A DNA stretch of 64,000 nt from Fodinibacter sp038258215. GTDB taxonomy: Bacteria; Actinomycetota; Actinomycetes; Actinomycetales; Dermatophilaceae. Where the stretch lies: positions 1 through 64,000 of the forward strand of contig JBBSQC010000019.1 in assembly GCA_038258215.1 (NCBI GenBank). Direction: 5' to 3'. The translations under genes were made by a program, and so were the position numbers. Position 1 is the stretch's first letter, and each line of letters opens with the position of its first letter. The notes below the pieces were generated by a model, which saw only the letters and a list, made by a program, of their open reading frames with translations, searched no databases and was not told where the DNA came from. Positions 33,550-42,268 of the stretch are shown one piece after another.

Positions 33550-34728
33550 TCAGGTGGTGGGGGACGTGGCGTCCCCGCGCTTCTTGTTGCGCTTCTTCTT
33601 CGGCGACGCAGCGCCGTTGGTGGGCCGTGGACCGGTGCCGGGCTTGGAGCCGTTGCTGGGCTTGGAACTTGCCGTTGGCGAGGAGTCCGCGGCGGGCGAG
33701 GCAGCCCCGTTCGGCGAGGACACCTGCGGGTCCGCCGCGCCGTCCTGCGGGGACGCCGTCTTGGCCGGTCCGGTCTTGTTGCGCTTCTTCGACTTCGGCT
33801 GGGTGCGCTGGCCGCTGGCCTTGAGCTCGGTCTCGGCCTCCGCGGCGATCGCGGCGGCCGCGGCGGCTCCGGGGATCGGTTTTCCCTTCTTCTGCAGGCG
33901 TGCGTGGTAGGCCTTCTCGGCCTGCGAGCCGGGCGCCGGCAACCGGCGGATCACGTAGAACTGCTGGCACATCGACCACACGTTCGTCGTGAACCAGTAG
34001 ATGAGGACGCCGATCGGGAAGTTCACGCCCGACACCGCGAAGACGAGGGGAAGGACGTAGAGGAGCACCTTCTGCTGCTTGGCGAAGGGGTTGTCCAGCG
34101 CCGAGGCCGGCATGTTCTTCGTCATCAGCTGGCGCTGGGTGGTGAAGGTCGAGGCCGACATCAGCACGATGAGGATGGCCGCGACGATCCGCACACTGAG
34201 GTTGTCCGGCGAGCCGAGGAAGGTGGACGAGAGCGGCGCTCCGAAGACCGAGGCCGACTCGAACTGCGCCGCCACCTGCTGGGAGATCGGGCCGATCGGC
34301 TTGCGCGTGCCGGCGGACACCTCGTCGAGACCGTTGAGCACCCGGAACAGCCCGAAGAAGAAGGGGGACTGCACGAGGATCGGCAGGCACGAGGAGAACG
34401 GGTTGGTGCCCTCCTTCTTGTAGAGCTCCATCGTCTCCGAGGTCATCGCCTGGCGGGACTCGGGGTCGCTCTTGCCCTTGTACTTCTTCTGGATCTTCTG
34501 CAGCTCCGGCTGGATCATCTGCATCTTGCGCGACGCCATGATCTGCTTGAAGAACAGCGGGATCATGGCCCCTCGCATGACGATGACCAGGCCGACGATC
34601 GACAGACCCCAGGTCCAGCCCGACGCCTCCGGCATCCCGATCGCGGTGAACACGGAGTGGAAGCCGTACATGATCCACGCCACGAGCCACTCGATCGGGA
34701 AGAGGATCGTATTGAAGAGGTCGCCCAT
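33550..34728 (-). CDS. yidC: membrane protein insertase YidC
   Basis: 392 residues. Helix 1 is followed by VMRGAMIPLFFKQIMASRKMQ, which holds the conserved groove Arg, then KEGTNPFSSCLPILVQSPFFFGLFRVL and three further helices, including VNFPIGVLIYWFTTNVW. The C-terminal 110 residues are basic and disordered (KSKKRNKTG; SPKKKRNKKRGD), which in related proteins contacts ribosomes. ATG 34728 is preceded by AAGGA. Confidence 0.95.
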   Translation of the reverse strand: MGDLFNTILFPIEWLVAWIMYGFHSVFTAIGMPEASGWTWGLSIVGLVIVMRGAMIPLFFKQIMASRKMQMIQPELQKIQKKYKGKSDPESRQAMTSETMELYKKEGTNPFSSCLPILVQSPFFFGLFRVLNGLDEVSAGTRKPIGPISQQVAAQFESASVFGAPLSSTFLGSPDNLSVRIVAAILIVLMSASTFTTQRQLMTKNMPASALDNPFAKQQKVLLYVLPLVFAVSGVNFPIGVLIYWFTTNVWSMCQQFYVIRRLPAPGSQAEKAYHARLQKKGKPIPGAAAAAAIAAEAETELKASGQRTQPKSKKRNKTGPAKTASPQDGAADPQVSSPNGAASPAADSSPTASSKPSNGSKPGTGPRPTNGAASPKKKRNKKRGDATSPTT

Positions 34729-34788
34729 GGTGTCCTTCAGACGGTGCCGGCCGGAGCCGACGTGGTGGTGTCACTCGCGTGACGCTGG

Positions 34789-35130
34789 TCAAAGTGTGTG
34801 GGACGCGCCCCGGCGATGTTCCGGATGCCGGTCAGCAGGGTCCGGTGGAATGTTCCGCGGACCCGTGGTGCCCGGCACGGGCCTGCCGGTGTCGGCGTCG
34901 CGCAACGGGACGTGGTCGACGCCACCCGGGGTCCAGGGATGGCACCGACCCAGGCGGGTCACCGCCATCCAGGACCCGCGCAGGGGACCGAACCGCTCGA
35001 GGGCGGTCACGGCATACGCGGAGCAGGACGGGTAGTAGCGGCAGGTGGGGGGGCGCATCGGGGAGATGATGCGCTGGTAGGCGCGGATCAGCGCGACGAG
35101 CGGCATCACGAGCACTCGACGAACGCTCAC
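34789..35130 (-). CDS. yidD: membrane protein insertion efficiency factor YidD
   Basis: 113 residues. The signature is LIRAYQRIISPMRPPTCRYYPSCSAYAVTALERFG, followed by RLGRCHPWTPGGVDHVP. It is a small peripheral membrane protein encoded between rnpA and yidC. The GTG at 35130 overlaps the rnpA stop. The C-terminal 30 residues are variable and Pro-rich. Confidence 0.94.
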   Translation of the reverse strand: MSVRRVLVMPLVALIRAYQRIISPMRPPTCRYYPSCSAYAVTALERFGPLRGSWMAVTRLGRCHPWTPGGVDHVPLRDADTGRPVPGTTGPRNIPPDPADRHPEHRRGASHTL

Positions 35131-35492
35131 CCGGCACCTCCAAGTCGACCAATCACCTTGTCCACCAACGACTTGACGGTGGTCGAGAGTTCCCCATAGG
35201 TCACGAGCGCAGCCGCGGGGTTGGCCCGGATGACGAGGTCGACCCCGTCGGGGACGGTGGCCACGCGCCCGGCCAGGACCGCCCGGAGCCGCCGCTTCGT
35301 GCGGTTGCGCCGGACAGCGCCACCCACCGCCTTGGAGACCACGAAACCGACACGCGGCGGTTGCCCTACACGCGCGTCGGTCTGGTTGGCGTGGACCACG
35401 ACGAGTCTCGAGCCGGCCCGGGTGCTCCCGGAACCGCGGACTGCCGACGTGAAGTCCGCCCGGTCACGCAGACGGTTCGGCGCCGGCAGCAC
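35127..35492 (-). CDS. rnpA: ribonuclease P protein component
   Basis: 121 residues. It contains the RNP motif SKAVGGAVRRNRTKRRLRAV, preceded by RVGFVVSK. It is the protein subunit of the tRNA 5'-processing ribozyme. GTG 35492 follows the rpmH stop by nine bases, with a TGAGG ribosome site overlapping that stop. Confidence 0.95.
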   Translation of the reverse strand: MLPAPNRLRDRADFTSAVRGSGSTRAGSRLVVVHANQTDARVGQPPRVGFVVSKAVGGAVRRNRTKRRLRAVLAGRVATVPDGVDLVIRANPAAALVTYGELSTTVKSLVDKVIGRLGGAG

Positions 35493-35501
35493 CGCCCGGC
35501 C

Positions 35502-35639
35502 TCAGGCCGAGAGCTCGGCGCGGCCCTTGCGGCGACGGGCGCCGAGGATGGACCGGCCCGCGCGGGTGCGCATGCGCAGGCGGAAGCCGTGCGTCTTGGC
35601 CCGGCGACGGTTGTTCGGCTGGAAGGTCCGCTTGCTCAC
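35502..35639 (-). CDS. rpmH: 50S ribosomal protein L34
   Basis: 45 residues, GTG start at 35639. The sequence opens MSKRTFQPNNRRRAKTHGFR and continues LRMRTRAGRSILGARRRKGR, ending ELSA; this is a full-length L34. It is the first gene of the rpmH-rnpA-yidD-yidC-jag-rsmG-parA-parB series. No strong Shine-Dalgarno sequence is visible; a purine run (AAGAGA) lies about 6 bases upstream. Confidence 0.96.
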   Translation of the reverse strand: MSKRTFQPNNRRRAKTHGFRLRMRTRAGRSILGARRRKGRAELSA

Positions 35640-35792
35640 GATGGTCTCTTATCTTGGTGGCGGGCCGGAGGCCCGGTGGTCGGGGAGCGCAGTGGTCGGC
35701 TGGCATCGGAAACCCATGACCGGAGCGGGATGGCTCCGACGCGGCGGTGCAGGTCACGGGCATGCGAAAACAGCCGAAGAACAGGCCCCCCA

Positions 35793-35822
35793 AAGGTACG
35801 CGAGGGCGGGCTCGGGGGTCAA
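35793..35822 (-). promoter_or_regulatory. promoter of the rpmH operon
   Basis: TTGACC (35817-35822, minus) and TACCTT (35793-35798, minus) are separated by 18 bases. This gives a predicted leader of about 145 nt before rpmH. Confidence 0.65.
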
Positions 35823-35932
35823 ACCGGCACGAGAGGTCCCCGAGGAGCCGGAAAACAGCCTAGGATCGCACGGAGCACTGCCGGCCACGAGGAGCAACAC
35901 GCGCCACGGCCCACACGGACATACCCACAGCT

Positions 35933-35941
35933 TGTGGATAA
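35933..35941 (-). promoter_or_regulatory. DnaA box in the dnaA promoter region
   Basis: TTATCCACA on the minus strand, a perfect consensus, 78 bases upstream of dnaA. Confidence 0.8.
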
Positions 35942-36018
35942 CCATGTGGAGAGATGGAATGTCGCGATGGTGCGGCGTGTGGACCAGCCATCGTGGCATC
36001 TGACGGACGGGGAGTTGC

Positions 36019-37509
36019 GTGACGGACGCGACGATGACGCAACTGTGGACCACGACCCTCGAGGCGCTGGACTCCGACGGGATCCCGGTGCAGCAGCGGG
36101 CCTTCCTCTCCCTGGCGCGCCTCGTCGGTCTCCTCGACGGCACCGCACTGATCGCGGTGCCCAACGACTTCACCAAGGAGATCGTCGAGACCCGGCTGCG
36201 CGACCGGGTGACCCAGACCCTCGGCAGCCAGCTGGGACGCAACGTGCGCCTCGCGGTCACCGTCGACCCGTCGCTCTCCGAGATGGCACCGGGCGGCGTG
36301 GACGACGAGGAGCACGACCTCCGGGTGGCCGACCGTCGCCGCCAGATCGACGACCTCGACATCGGGGAGGACGAGGGAGACGGGTCCGCCAACCACCGGG
36401 AGGGACTGCCCACCCTTGTGCAGGTGCCCGGCGCCCGGCGGCCGCGACCCGGCACCCAGGTGCCCGAGCTGGTCGAGCTCACCAGGCTCAACCCGAAGTA
36501 CACCTTCGACACCTTCGTCATCGGGGCCAGCAACCGCTTCGCCCACGCCGCGGCGGTCGCGGTCGCCGAGGCCCCGGCCAAGGCCTACAACCCACTCTTC
36601 ATCTACGGCGACTCCGGCCTGGGCAAGACCCACCTGCTGCACGCCATCGGGCACTACGCCCGCAACCTGTTTCCCCACGTCAAGGTGCGCTACGTGAACT
36701 CCGAGGAGTTCACCAACGACTTCATCAACAGCATCCGCGACGACAAGGCCGCCAACTTCCAGCGGCGCTACCGCGACGTCGACGTGCTGCTCATCGACGA
36801 CATCCAGTTCCTCCAGGGCAAGGTGCAGACGCAGGAGGAGTTCTTCCACACCTTCAACACCCTGCACAACTCCAACAAGCAGGTGGTCATCACCAGCGAC
36901 GTCCCGCCGAAGCTGCTCAGCGGCTTCGAGGCCCGGATGCGCTCCCGGTTCGAGATGGGCCTGCTCACCGACGTGCAGCCGCCCGACCTCGAGACCCGGA
37001 TCGCGATCCTGCGCAAGAAGGCCATCCAGGAGCGCCTGTCGGTGCCCGACGACGTGCTGGAGTTCATCGCCTCTCGGATCTCCACGAACATCCGCGAGCT
37101 CGAGGGGGCGCTGATCCGGGTCACCGCGTTCGCCAGCCTCAACCGCCAGCCCGTGGACATGAGCCTGGCCGAGATCGTGCTGCGCGACCTGATCCCCGAC
37201 GACGCCTCGAGCCAGGTGACGCCGGCCACGATCATGGCCCAGACCGCCGCCTACTTCGGTCTCACCCTCGATGACCTCCAGGGCCAGTCCCGCTCCCGCG
37301 TGCTCGTCACGGCCCGGCAGATCGCGATGTACCTCTGCCGCGAGCTGACCGACATGTCGCTGCCCAAGATCGGCCAGCAGTTCGGTGGCCGGGACCACAC
37401 CACCGTCATGCACGCGGACAAGAAGATCCGCCAGCTGATGGCCGAGCGCCGGGCGATCTACAACCAGGTCACCGAGCTGACGAACCGGATCAAGCAGCAG
37501 TCTCGCTGA
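36019..37509 (+). CDS. dnaA: chromosomal replication initiator DnaA
   Basis: 496 residues from GTG 36019 (GGGGAG four bases upstream). Domain I is at the N-terminus, an acidic domain II linker is near 95-150, and the AAA+ domain starts at LNPKYTFDTFVIGASNRFAHAA. Walker A is GDSGLGKTHLLHA, Walker B is VLLIDDIQFL, and the box VII/sensor region reads SRFEMGL. Domain IV ends with the DnaA signature GGRDHTTVMHADKKI. It opens oriC, which here lies 1.8 kb downstream. Its last 20 bases overlap the convergent epimerase gene. Confidence 0.98.
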   Translation: MTDATMTQLWTTTLEALDSDGIPVQQRAFLSLARLVGLLDGTALIAVPNDFTKEIVETRLRDRVTQTLGSQLGRNVRLAVTVDPSLSEMAPGGVDDEEHDLRVADRRRQIDDLDIGEDEGDGSANHREGLPTLVQVPGARRPRPGTQVPELVELTRLNPKYTFDTFVIGASNRFAHAAAVAVAEAPAKAYNPLFIYGDSGLGKTHLLHAIGHYARNLFPHVKVRYVNSEEFTNDFINSIRDDKAANFQRRYRDVDVLLIDDIQFLQGKVQTQEEFFHTFNTLHNSNKQVVITSDVPPKLLSGFEARMRSRFEMGLLTDVQPPDLETRIAILRKKAIQERLSVPDDVLEFIASRISTNIRELEGALIRVTAFASLNRQPVDMSLAEIVLRDLIPDDASSQVTPATIMAQTAAYFGLTLDDLQGQSRSRVLVTARQIAMYLCRELTDMSLPKIGQQFGGRDHTTVMHADKKIRQLMAERRAIYNQVTELTNRIKQQSR

Positions 37510-38440
37510 GCCATCCGACCGTCTCGGCGAGGGTCTCGGGCCAGGGGGTCGGTTCGAGGCCGAATGCCGTGCGTGCGGCGGAGTCGTCGAGCACGAAGGG
37601 CCCCTCGAACTGGTGCCGGGTCTCGTTGAACTCCCTGATCAGCGGCCAGACCGCCCCGAGGGCGGCCACTGCCGGGCGCGGAACCCGTCGTGGTCGGTGT
37701 GCGGGCCGGCCGACGAGGTCGGCCACGTCCTGCGCGACCTGGGCCATCGAGCGGGCCGGAGCGCTCGGCACGTGCCAGGGTCGGCCCCACGCCGGGGAGT
37801 CGGCCGGCTCGCTCGCCAACCGGGCCACGAGGCGCGCGACGTCGCGGCCCGAGGTCCACGTGTGCGGGGCGTCGGGGTCGCCCATGACGAGCCAGCCCGC
37901 GCGCCCGGCCATCGCCGGCTTGATCGTGTAGGAGTTCAGGTAGCTCTGCGCGTCCATGCCCGTGCCGACGTAGTCGCTGCCGCGCACCTCGGTGGCCCGG
38001 ATGCGACCGGACTCGTGCAGGGCCAGCGCGTCACGCCACATCTGGGCCCGGACCTCGCCCTTGCGCCCGTTCGGAGCCATCGGGGTCTGCTCCGTCATCG
38101 GTGCCCCGACGCGGCCGTAGACGTAGAGGTTGCCCACGGTCACCAGCCCCGCACCGGTCTCCTCCGCGGCCCCGAGGATGGCACGGGCCATCGGCGGCCA
38201 CAGCTCCTCCCACTTCCAGTACTGCGCGGGGTTGAGGGCGTTGACGATGCTGTCGGCACCGGCGCTGACCTCGGCCAGCCGCCGCGCATCGGTGACGTCG
38301 GCGGCGACGACCTCCACCCCCGCGATGCCCTCTCCCCGACCGGAGCGCGACACCAGCGCCACCGAGTGCCCCGCCGCGACGAGCTCCGCGGCGCTCCCGC
38401 GACCGATGGCCCCTGCTCCCAACACCACGTGCCTGCCCAT
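37490..38440 (-). CDS. NAD-dependent epimerase/dehydratase (extended SDR, NmrA-like)
   Basis: 316 residues from ATG 38440 (GAGGAG six bases upstream). The NAD(P)-binding motif is VVLGAGAIGRGSAAELV, with GLVTVGNLYVYGRVG in the active-site region: the typical YxxxK Tyr is in YVYG but the canonical Lys is not clear. Substrate unknown. Its stop lies inside the convergent dnaA gene. It is divergent from the TetR gene and shares twin operator sites with it, so it is probably under that regulator's control. Confidence 0.85.
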   Translation of the reverse strand: MGRHVVLGAGAIGRGSAAELVAAGHSVALVSRSGRGEGIAGVEVVAADVTDARRLAEVSAGADSIVNALNPAQYWKWEELWPPMARAILGAAEETGAGLVTVGNLYVYGRVGAPMTEQTPMAPNGRKGEVRAQMWRDALALHESGRIRATEVRGSDYVGTGMDAQSYLNSYTIKPAMAGRAGWLVMGDPDAPHTWTSGRDVARLVARLASEPADSPAWGRPWHVPSAPARSMAQVAQDVADLVGRPAHRPRRVPRPAVAALGAVWPLIREFNETRHQFEGPFVLDDSAARTAFGLEPTPWPETLAETVGWLSETAA

Positions 38441-38462
38441 GACCAGCTCCTCGTCGTCAAGT

Positions 38463-38477
38463 GAGAGCACTGCTCTC
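38463..38477. promoter_or_regulatory. operator-like palindrome O1 (epimerase/TetR)
   Basis: GAGAGCACTGCTCTC: seven-base arms around a central C, 22 bases upstream of the epimerase start. Confidence 0.75.
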
Positions 38478-38514
38478 GAATAGCACCAGTGAACCGCACT
38501 CAGGGCTTTCCGTC

Positions 38515-38529
38515 AAGAGCACCGCTCTT
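38515..38529. promoter_or_regulatory. operator-like palindrome O2 (epimerase/TetR)
   Basis: AAGAGCACCGCTCTT: same RAGAGCACYGCTCTY pattern as O1, 52 bases away (about five helical turns), upstream of the TetR gene. Confidence 0.75.
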
Positions 38530-38557
38530 TTTTCTGACGCCTGCTCACAAAAGGTGC

Positions 38558-38563
38558 GATGCT
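38558..38563 (+). promoter_or_regulatory. -10-like hexamer GATGCT, leaderless start of TetR gene
   Basis: GATGCT is followed by six bases and GTG 38570. It is weaker than other hexamers here but has the same spacing. Confidence 0.45.
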
Positions 38564-38569
38564 GGGCCG

Positions 38570-39295
38570 GTGACACCCGCCGACGGCATCCGCGCTCGCA
38601 ACCGCGCCGCGATCGAGACCGAGATCCTCGACGTCGCGCGCACCCACCTCGCCACGCACGGTGCCGCCGCCCTCTCACTGCGGGCCATCGCCCGCGACGT
38701 GGGCATGGTCTCCTCGGCGCTCTACCGCTACGTCGCGAGCCGCGATGACCTGCTCACCCTGCTCATCATCCGCGCCTACACCGAGCTCGCTGATGCCGCG
38801 CAGTCCGCTCACGACGCCGTCCCGCTCGATGACCTCGTGGGCCGGCACACCGCCATCTGTCGCGCCGTGCGGTGCTGGGCCGTGGCCAACCCCCACGACT
38901 GGGCCCTGCTCTACGGGTCACCGGTGCCCGACTACGACGCTCCCGGGGACCGGACCGGCGAGCCCGGGACCCGCGTGGTGCTGCTCCTCAGTGCCCTCCT
39001 GGCCGAGGCGGGGCGGGTCGGTGCGCTGAGCGAGCGCGCCACCGACACCGGCGTCGAGGCCGTCGCCCGGGCCGAGCAGGCCGTGGGCCCCCTGCTCCTC
39101 GACCCCGCCCTCGCGGGACTGGAGCTCTCCGCGACCACCCTGCTGACCGGCATCCAGTCCTGGACCCTCCTGGTCGGCATCGTCAGTGCGGAGGTGTTCG
39201 AACAGTTCGGCTCGGAACTGGCCTGGGATGCCGTCTTCGAGTCCACCGTGCAGACCATGGGCGACCTCGTTCTCGGGCCCTCGGATGGGGGCTGA
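38570..39295 (+). CDS. TetR/AcrR-family transcriptional regulator
   Basis: 241 residues. The N-terminal HTH reads ILDVARTHLATHGAAALSLRAIARDVGMVSSALYRYVASRDDLLTLLI, canonical for TetR. The ligand domain includes CRAVRCWAVANPHDWALLYGSPVPDY and a C-terminal WHG-like/TetR_C domain. The GTG start fits the -10-like hexamer six bases upstream; a longer frame upstream would overlap both operators. It most likely represses itself and the divergent epimerase. Confidence 0.92.
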   Translation: MTPADGIRARNRAAIETEILDVARTHLATHGAAALSLRAIARDVGMVSSALYRYVASRDDLLTLLIIRAYTELADAAQSAHDAVPLDDLVGRHTAICRAVRCWAVANPHDWALLYGSPVPDYDAPGDRTGEPGTRVVLLLSALLAEAGRVGALSERATDTGVEAVARAEQAVGPLLLDPALAGLELSATTLLTGIQSWTLLVGIVSAEVFEQFGSELAWDAVFESTVQTMGDLVLGPSDGG

Positions 39296-39690
39296 ACCAC
39301 GGTTGTCCACAGGATGCTGTGGACGACTCCGCCGGCCCGGGGTCGGCCCGGACGCCCGGCTCCCGGGCCGGAAACGGCATCCGGTGTCCACGGAGTGTGG
39401 GCAAACCTGTGGAAAACCCCCGTTTCACACGCGTCACAGCCGTGACAGGGCTCAGTTGTCCACATCCTCCTGTGGACAACTGTGGACAACCCTCGGGTTC
39501 AGGTGGACACGTGCCGTCGCCGAGGTGGAGAGAGCGTGAACGGCCGGCGGTCGTCCACAGGCCCGGACCGTCCCCGGCTCCGTCATCCACGACCCGTCCA
39601 CACCCCCGCCACGCGGGCTGACCTGCGCCGACCCCACCTCGTCCACACCGTCCACACCTCCGACTACTACGAAGAGATCCATCCATCAGC
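39296..39690. other. oriC: replication origin oriC (DnaA-box cluster)
   Basis: Four perfect TTGTCCACA boxes at 39303 (+), 39456 (+), 39471 (-) and 39481 (-). Near-consensus boxes lie at 39318 (-), 39396 (-), 39408 (-), 39551 (+), 39639 (+) and 39648 (+). A locally less GC-rich stretch follows at 39660-39690 (TACTACGAAGAGATCC). The gap before dnaN (39296-39924) has no gene; 39700-39924 shows nothing else recognisable. Position upstream of dnaN is the standard actinobacterial site. Confidence 0.9.
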
Positions 39691-39924
39691 CATCCGCCCC
39701 GATCACGACCCTGCCGAGCCCCACCTCGAGGGCTGCGAAACCACCGGCCGAGGCACCCACGACCGCCGGGAAGGGATCGAGTACCGCGCCGACCGACCGT
39801 GCACTAGTGTCATGACCCCGCCAGCAACGGGGCCGGAGGTGTGCGCCCGGTCCCCCCGGCTGGCGCAGGTCTCCGAAGGACGATGTGGTGCGGCCCGAGC
39901 CGCGCCGGACGAGGGTGGTATGCC

Positions 39925-41058
39925 GTGAAGTTCCGCGTCGAGCGTGACGTCCTGGCCGAGGCGGTCACCTGGGTGGCCCGCGGGCTCCCGGCGCGCCCAC
40001 CGGTCCCGGTGCTCGCCGGCATCCTGCTCGAGGCCGACGACGAGGGCACCCTGACCCTCTCCGCGTTCGACTACGAGGTCTCGGCCCGGATCACCGTGGC
40101 CGCCGAGGTCGCCGAGTCCGGCACCGTCCTCGTCCTGGGCCGGCTCCTGGCCGACATCTCGCGCAACCTGCCGGACCGGCCCATCGACATCGCGACCGAG
40201 GGCAGCAAGGTCCAGGTGACCTGCGGGTCCTCGCGCTTCAGTCTGCTGAAGATGCCGGCCGACGACTACCCGACCCTGCCGACCTCGCCCGAGGCCTCCG
40301 GGACCATCGACGGGCACGTCTTCACCCAGGCGGTCGCCCAGGTGTCGATCGCGGCCGACCGCGGTGACACCCTGCCGATCCTCACCGGCGTGCGCGTCGA
40401 GATCGAGGGCGACACGATGACCCTGCTCGCCACCGACCGCTACCGGCTGGCCATGCGGGAGCTGCACTGGAACCCCGGCTCCACGGACGCGAGCCACGTG
40501 GTGCTGATCCCGGCGCGGACCCTCGCCGACACGGCTCGGTCCCTGGGGGCGAGCGGGTCGATCGACGTCGCCCTGGGCACCGCCGCCGGTGGTGACGGGC
40601 TCGTAGGTTTCGAGGCCGGCCAGCGTCGCACGACGACGCGGCTGCTCGACGGCGAGTACCCGAAGGTCAGCTCGATCTTCCCGACCACCGCCGAGACCGA
40701 GTCCGTCGTCAAGACCACCGAGCTCGTCGAGGCCGTCAAGCGGGTGGCGCTCGTCGCCGAACGCAACACCCCTGTGCGACTGCGGTTCAGCGAGGGTCAG
40801 GTCGCGATCGAGGCCGGCACCGGCGACGATGCCCAGGCTTCCGAAGCGGTGCCCGCGGTGCTCACCGGGCCCGAGCTGGAGATCGCCTTCAACCCCGGAT
40901 ACCTGCTCGACGGGCTGGGAGCGGTGGGCACGGCATACAGCCGGATCTCGTTCACCCAGCCCTCTCGTCCTGCGGTGCTCTCCGGTCAGGACGAGGAGGA
41001 CGGCGAGGCCGACACCTCCTACCGCTACGTCCTCATGCCGGTCCGCTTCGCGTCCTGA
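39925..41058 (+). CDS. dnaN: DNA polymerase III beta sliding clamp
   Basis: 377 residues from GTG 39925, with GAGGGTGG six bases upstream. Opens MKFRVERDVLAEAVTWVAR. The three clamp domains follow: SSRFSLLKMPADDYPTLP in domain 1, ATDRYRLAMRELHW in domain 2, and the C-terminal LMPVRFAS end. It forms the ring that tethers the replicative polymerase. Confidence 0.97.
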   Translation: MKFRVERDVLAEAVTWVARGLPARPPVPVLAGILLEADDEGTLTLSAFDYEVSARITVAAEVAESGTVLVLGRLLADISRNLPDRPIDIATEGSKVQVTCGSSRFSLLKMPADDYPTLPTSPEASGTIDGHVFTQAVAQVSIAADRGDTLPILTGVRVEIEGDTMTLLATDRYRLAMRELHWNPGSTDASHVVLIPARTLADTARSLGASGSIDVALGTAAGGDGLVGFEAGQRRTTTRLLDGEYPKVSSIFPTTAETESVVKTTELVEAVKRVALVAERNTPVRLRFSEGQVAIEAGTGDDAQASEAVPAVLTGPELEIAFNPGYLLDGLGAVGTAYSRISFTQPSRPAVLSGQDEEDGEADTSYRYVLMPVRFAS

Positions 41059-41139
41059 CCGACGGATCCGGACGGCGCGGGCGTAGCCTGTGCCCCGAAC
41101 GCCATCGCACGACGACGACACACCACGGAGGAGCGCGAC

Positions 41140-42261
41140 ATGCAGCTTGGTCTGGTCGGACTGGGGAAGATGGGCGGCAACATGCGCGAGCGGCTGCGCC
41201 GCGCGGGCCACGAGGTCGTGGGGTATGACCGGAACAAGGCGGTGTCGGACGCGAGCTCGCTGGCCGACCTGGTCAAGAAGCTCGACGCGCCGCGCGTGGT
41301 CTGGGTGATGGTGCCGCACGGGGCCCCCACCCGGGACACCGTCGCCACGCTCGGGGACCTCCTCGACAAGGGCGACCTCGTCATCGACGGTGGCAACAGC
41401 AAGTTCACCGACGACGCCGAGAACGAGAAGCTGCTCAAGCCCAAGGGCATCGGCTACGTCGACTGCGGCGTCTCCGGCGGCATCTGGGGCCTCGACAACG
41501 GCTATGGCCTGATGGCCGGCGGGACCAAGGCCAACGTGCGCCGCGCCATGCCGATCTTCGACGCGCTGCGGCCGGAAGGCCCCCGCGACGAGGGCTTCGT
41601 GCACGCCGGCAAGGTCGGTTCGGGGCACTACACGAAGATGGTGCACAACGGCATCGAGTACGGCCTGATGGCCGCGTACGCCGAGGGTTTCGAGCTGCTC
41701 ATGAAGAAGGACATCGTCGATGACGTCCCGGGCGCCTTCAAGGCGTGGAGCCGCGGCACGGTCGTGCGGTCCTGGCTGCTCGACCTCATGGTCGACGCCC
41801 TGGAGGAGAACCCCGACCTCGATGACGTCTCCGACTACACCTCCGACTCCGGCGAGGGTCGGTGGACGGTCGAGGAGGCCCTCGAGCTGGCCGTGCCGAT
41901 GCCGGTCATCTCGGCCTCGCTCTTCGCCCGCTTCGCCTCCCGCCAGAAGGCCTCCCCGACCATGCAGGCCGTCGCCGCGCTTCGTGGCGGCTTCGGCGGC
42001 CACCAGGTGATGACCATCGCCGAGGGTGAGAAGCTCCGCAACGAGTCGGTGGCTGGTCCGGCGAGCCCCGACGCCGCCTCGAAGAAGGCCGGTCGCAAGG
42101 AGAAGGCGCCGAAGTCGCCCAAGAAGGCGGCCGCCAAGGGTGCCAAGGCCGCGTCGGCGGGGCCGTCCTCCGGATCCGGCCACGCCGGCGGCAGCGGCGG
42201 GTCCTCCGGCCCCACGGCGGGCACCGGCTCGACGCGGAAGCGCGCCGCCAAGAAGGGCTAG
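41140..42261 (+). CDS. gnd: 6-phosphogluconate dehydrogenase (decarboxylating) with lysine-rich C-terminal tail
   Basis: 373 residues from ATG 41140 (GGAGGA seven bases upstream). The N-terminal Rossmann motif is GLVGLGKMGGNM; VIDGGNSKFTDD and DCGVSGGIWGLDNGYGLM are the substrate signatures; KMVHNGIEYGLM holds the catalytic Lys. The core (about 300 residues) is the short NAD-type. Beyond it a roughly 75-residue Lys/Ala/Pro/Gly-rich tail (KKAGRKEKAPKSPKKAAAKG ... KRAAKKG) looks disordered and nucleic-acid-like. It lies between dnaN and recF, the common actinobacterial position. Confidence 0.94.
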   Translation: MQLGLVGLGKMGGNMRERLRRAGHEVVGYDRNKAVSDASSLADLVKKLDAPRVVWVMVPHGAPTRDTVATLGDLLDKGDLVIDGGNSKFTDDAENEKLLKPKGIGYVDCGVSGGIWGLDNGYGLMAGGTKANVRRAMPIFDALRPEGPRDEGFVHAGKVGSGHYTKMVHNGIEYGLMAAYAEGFELLMKKDIVDDVPGAFKAWSRGTVVRSWLLDLMVDALEENPDLDDVSDYTSDSGEGRWTVEEALELAVPMPVISASLFARFASRQKASPTMQAVAALRGGFGGHQVMTIAEGEKLRNESVAGPASPDAASKKAGRKEKAPKSPKKAAAKGAKAASAGPSSGSGHAGGSGGSSGPTAGTGSTRKRAAKKG

Positions 42262-42268
42262 GGCCCGG

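Larger units (their letters stand above)
35640..36018. other. rpmH-dnaA divergent intergenic region with DnaA box
   Basis: 379 bp without a gene. It holds the rpmH promoter, a perfect DnaA box at 35933-35941 (TGTGGATAA on plus) and a second weak box-like sequence at 35924-35932. The single strong box suggests autoregulation of dnaA more than an origin. Confidence 0.7.

Noticed and set aside
39703..42183. 826-codon minus-strand frame opposite dnaN and gnd
   Set aside because: Antisense shadow with Gly/Arg/His bias.
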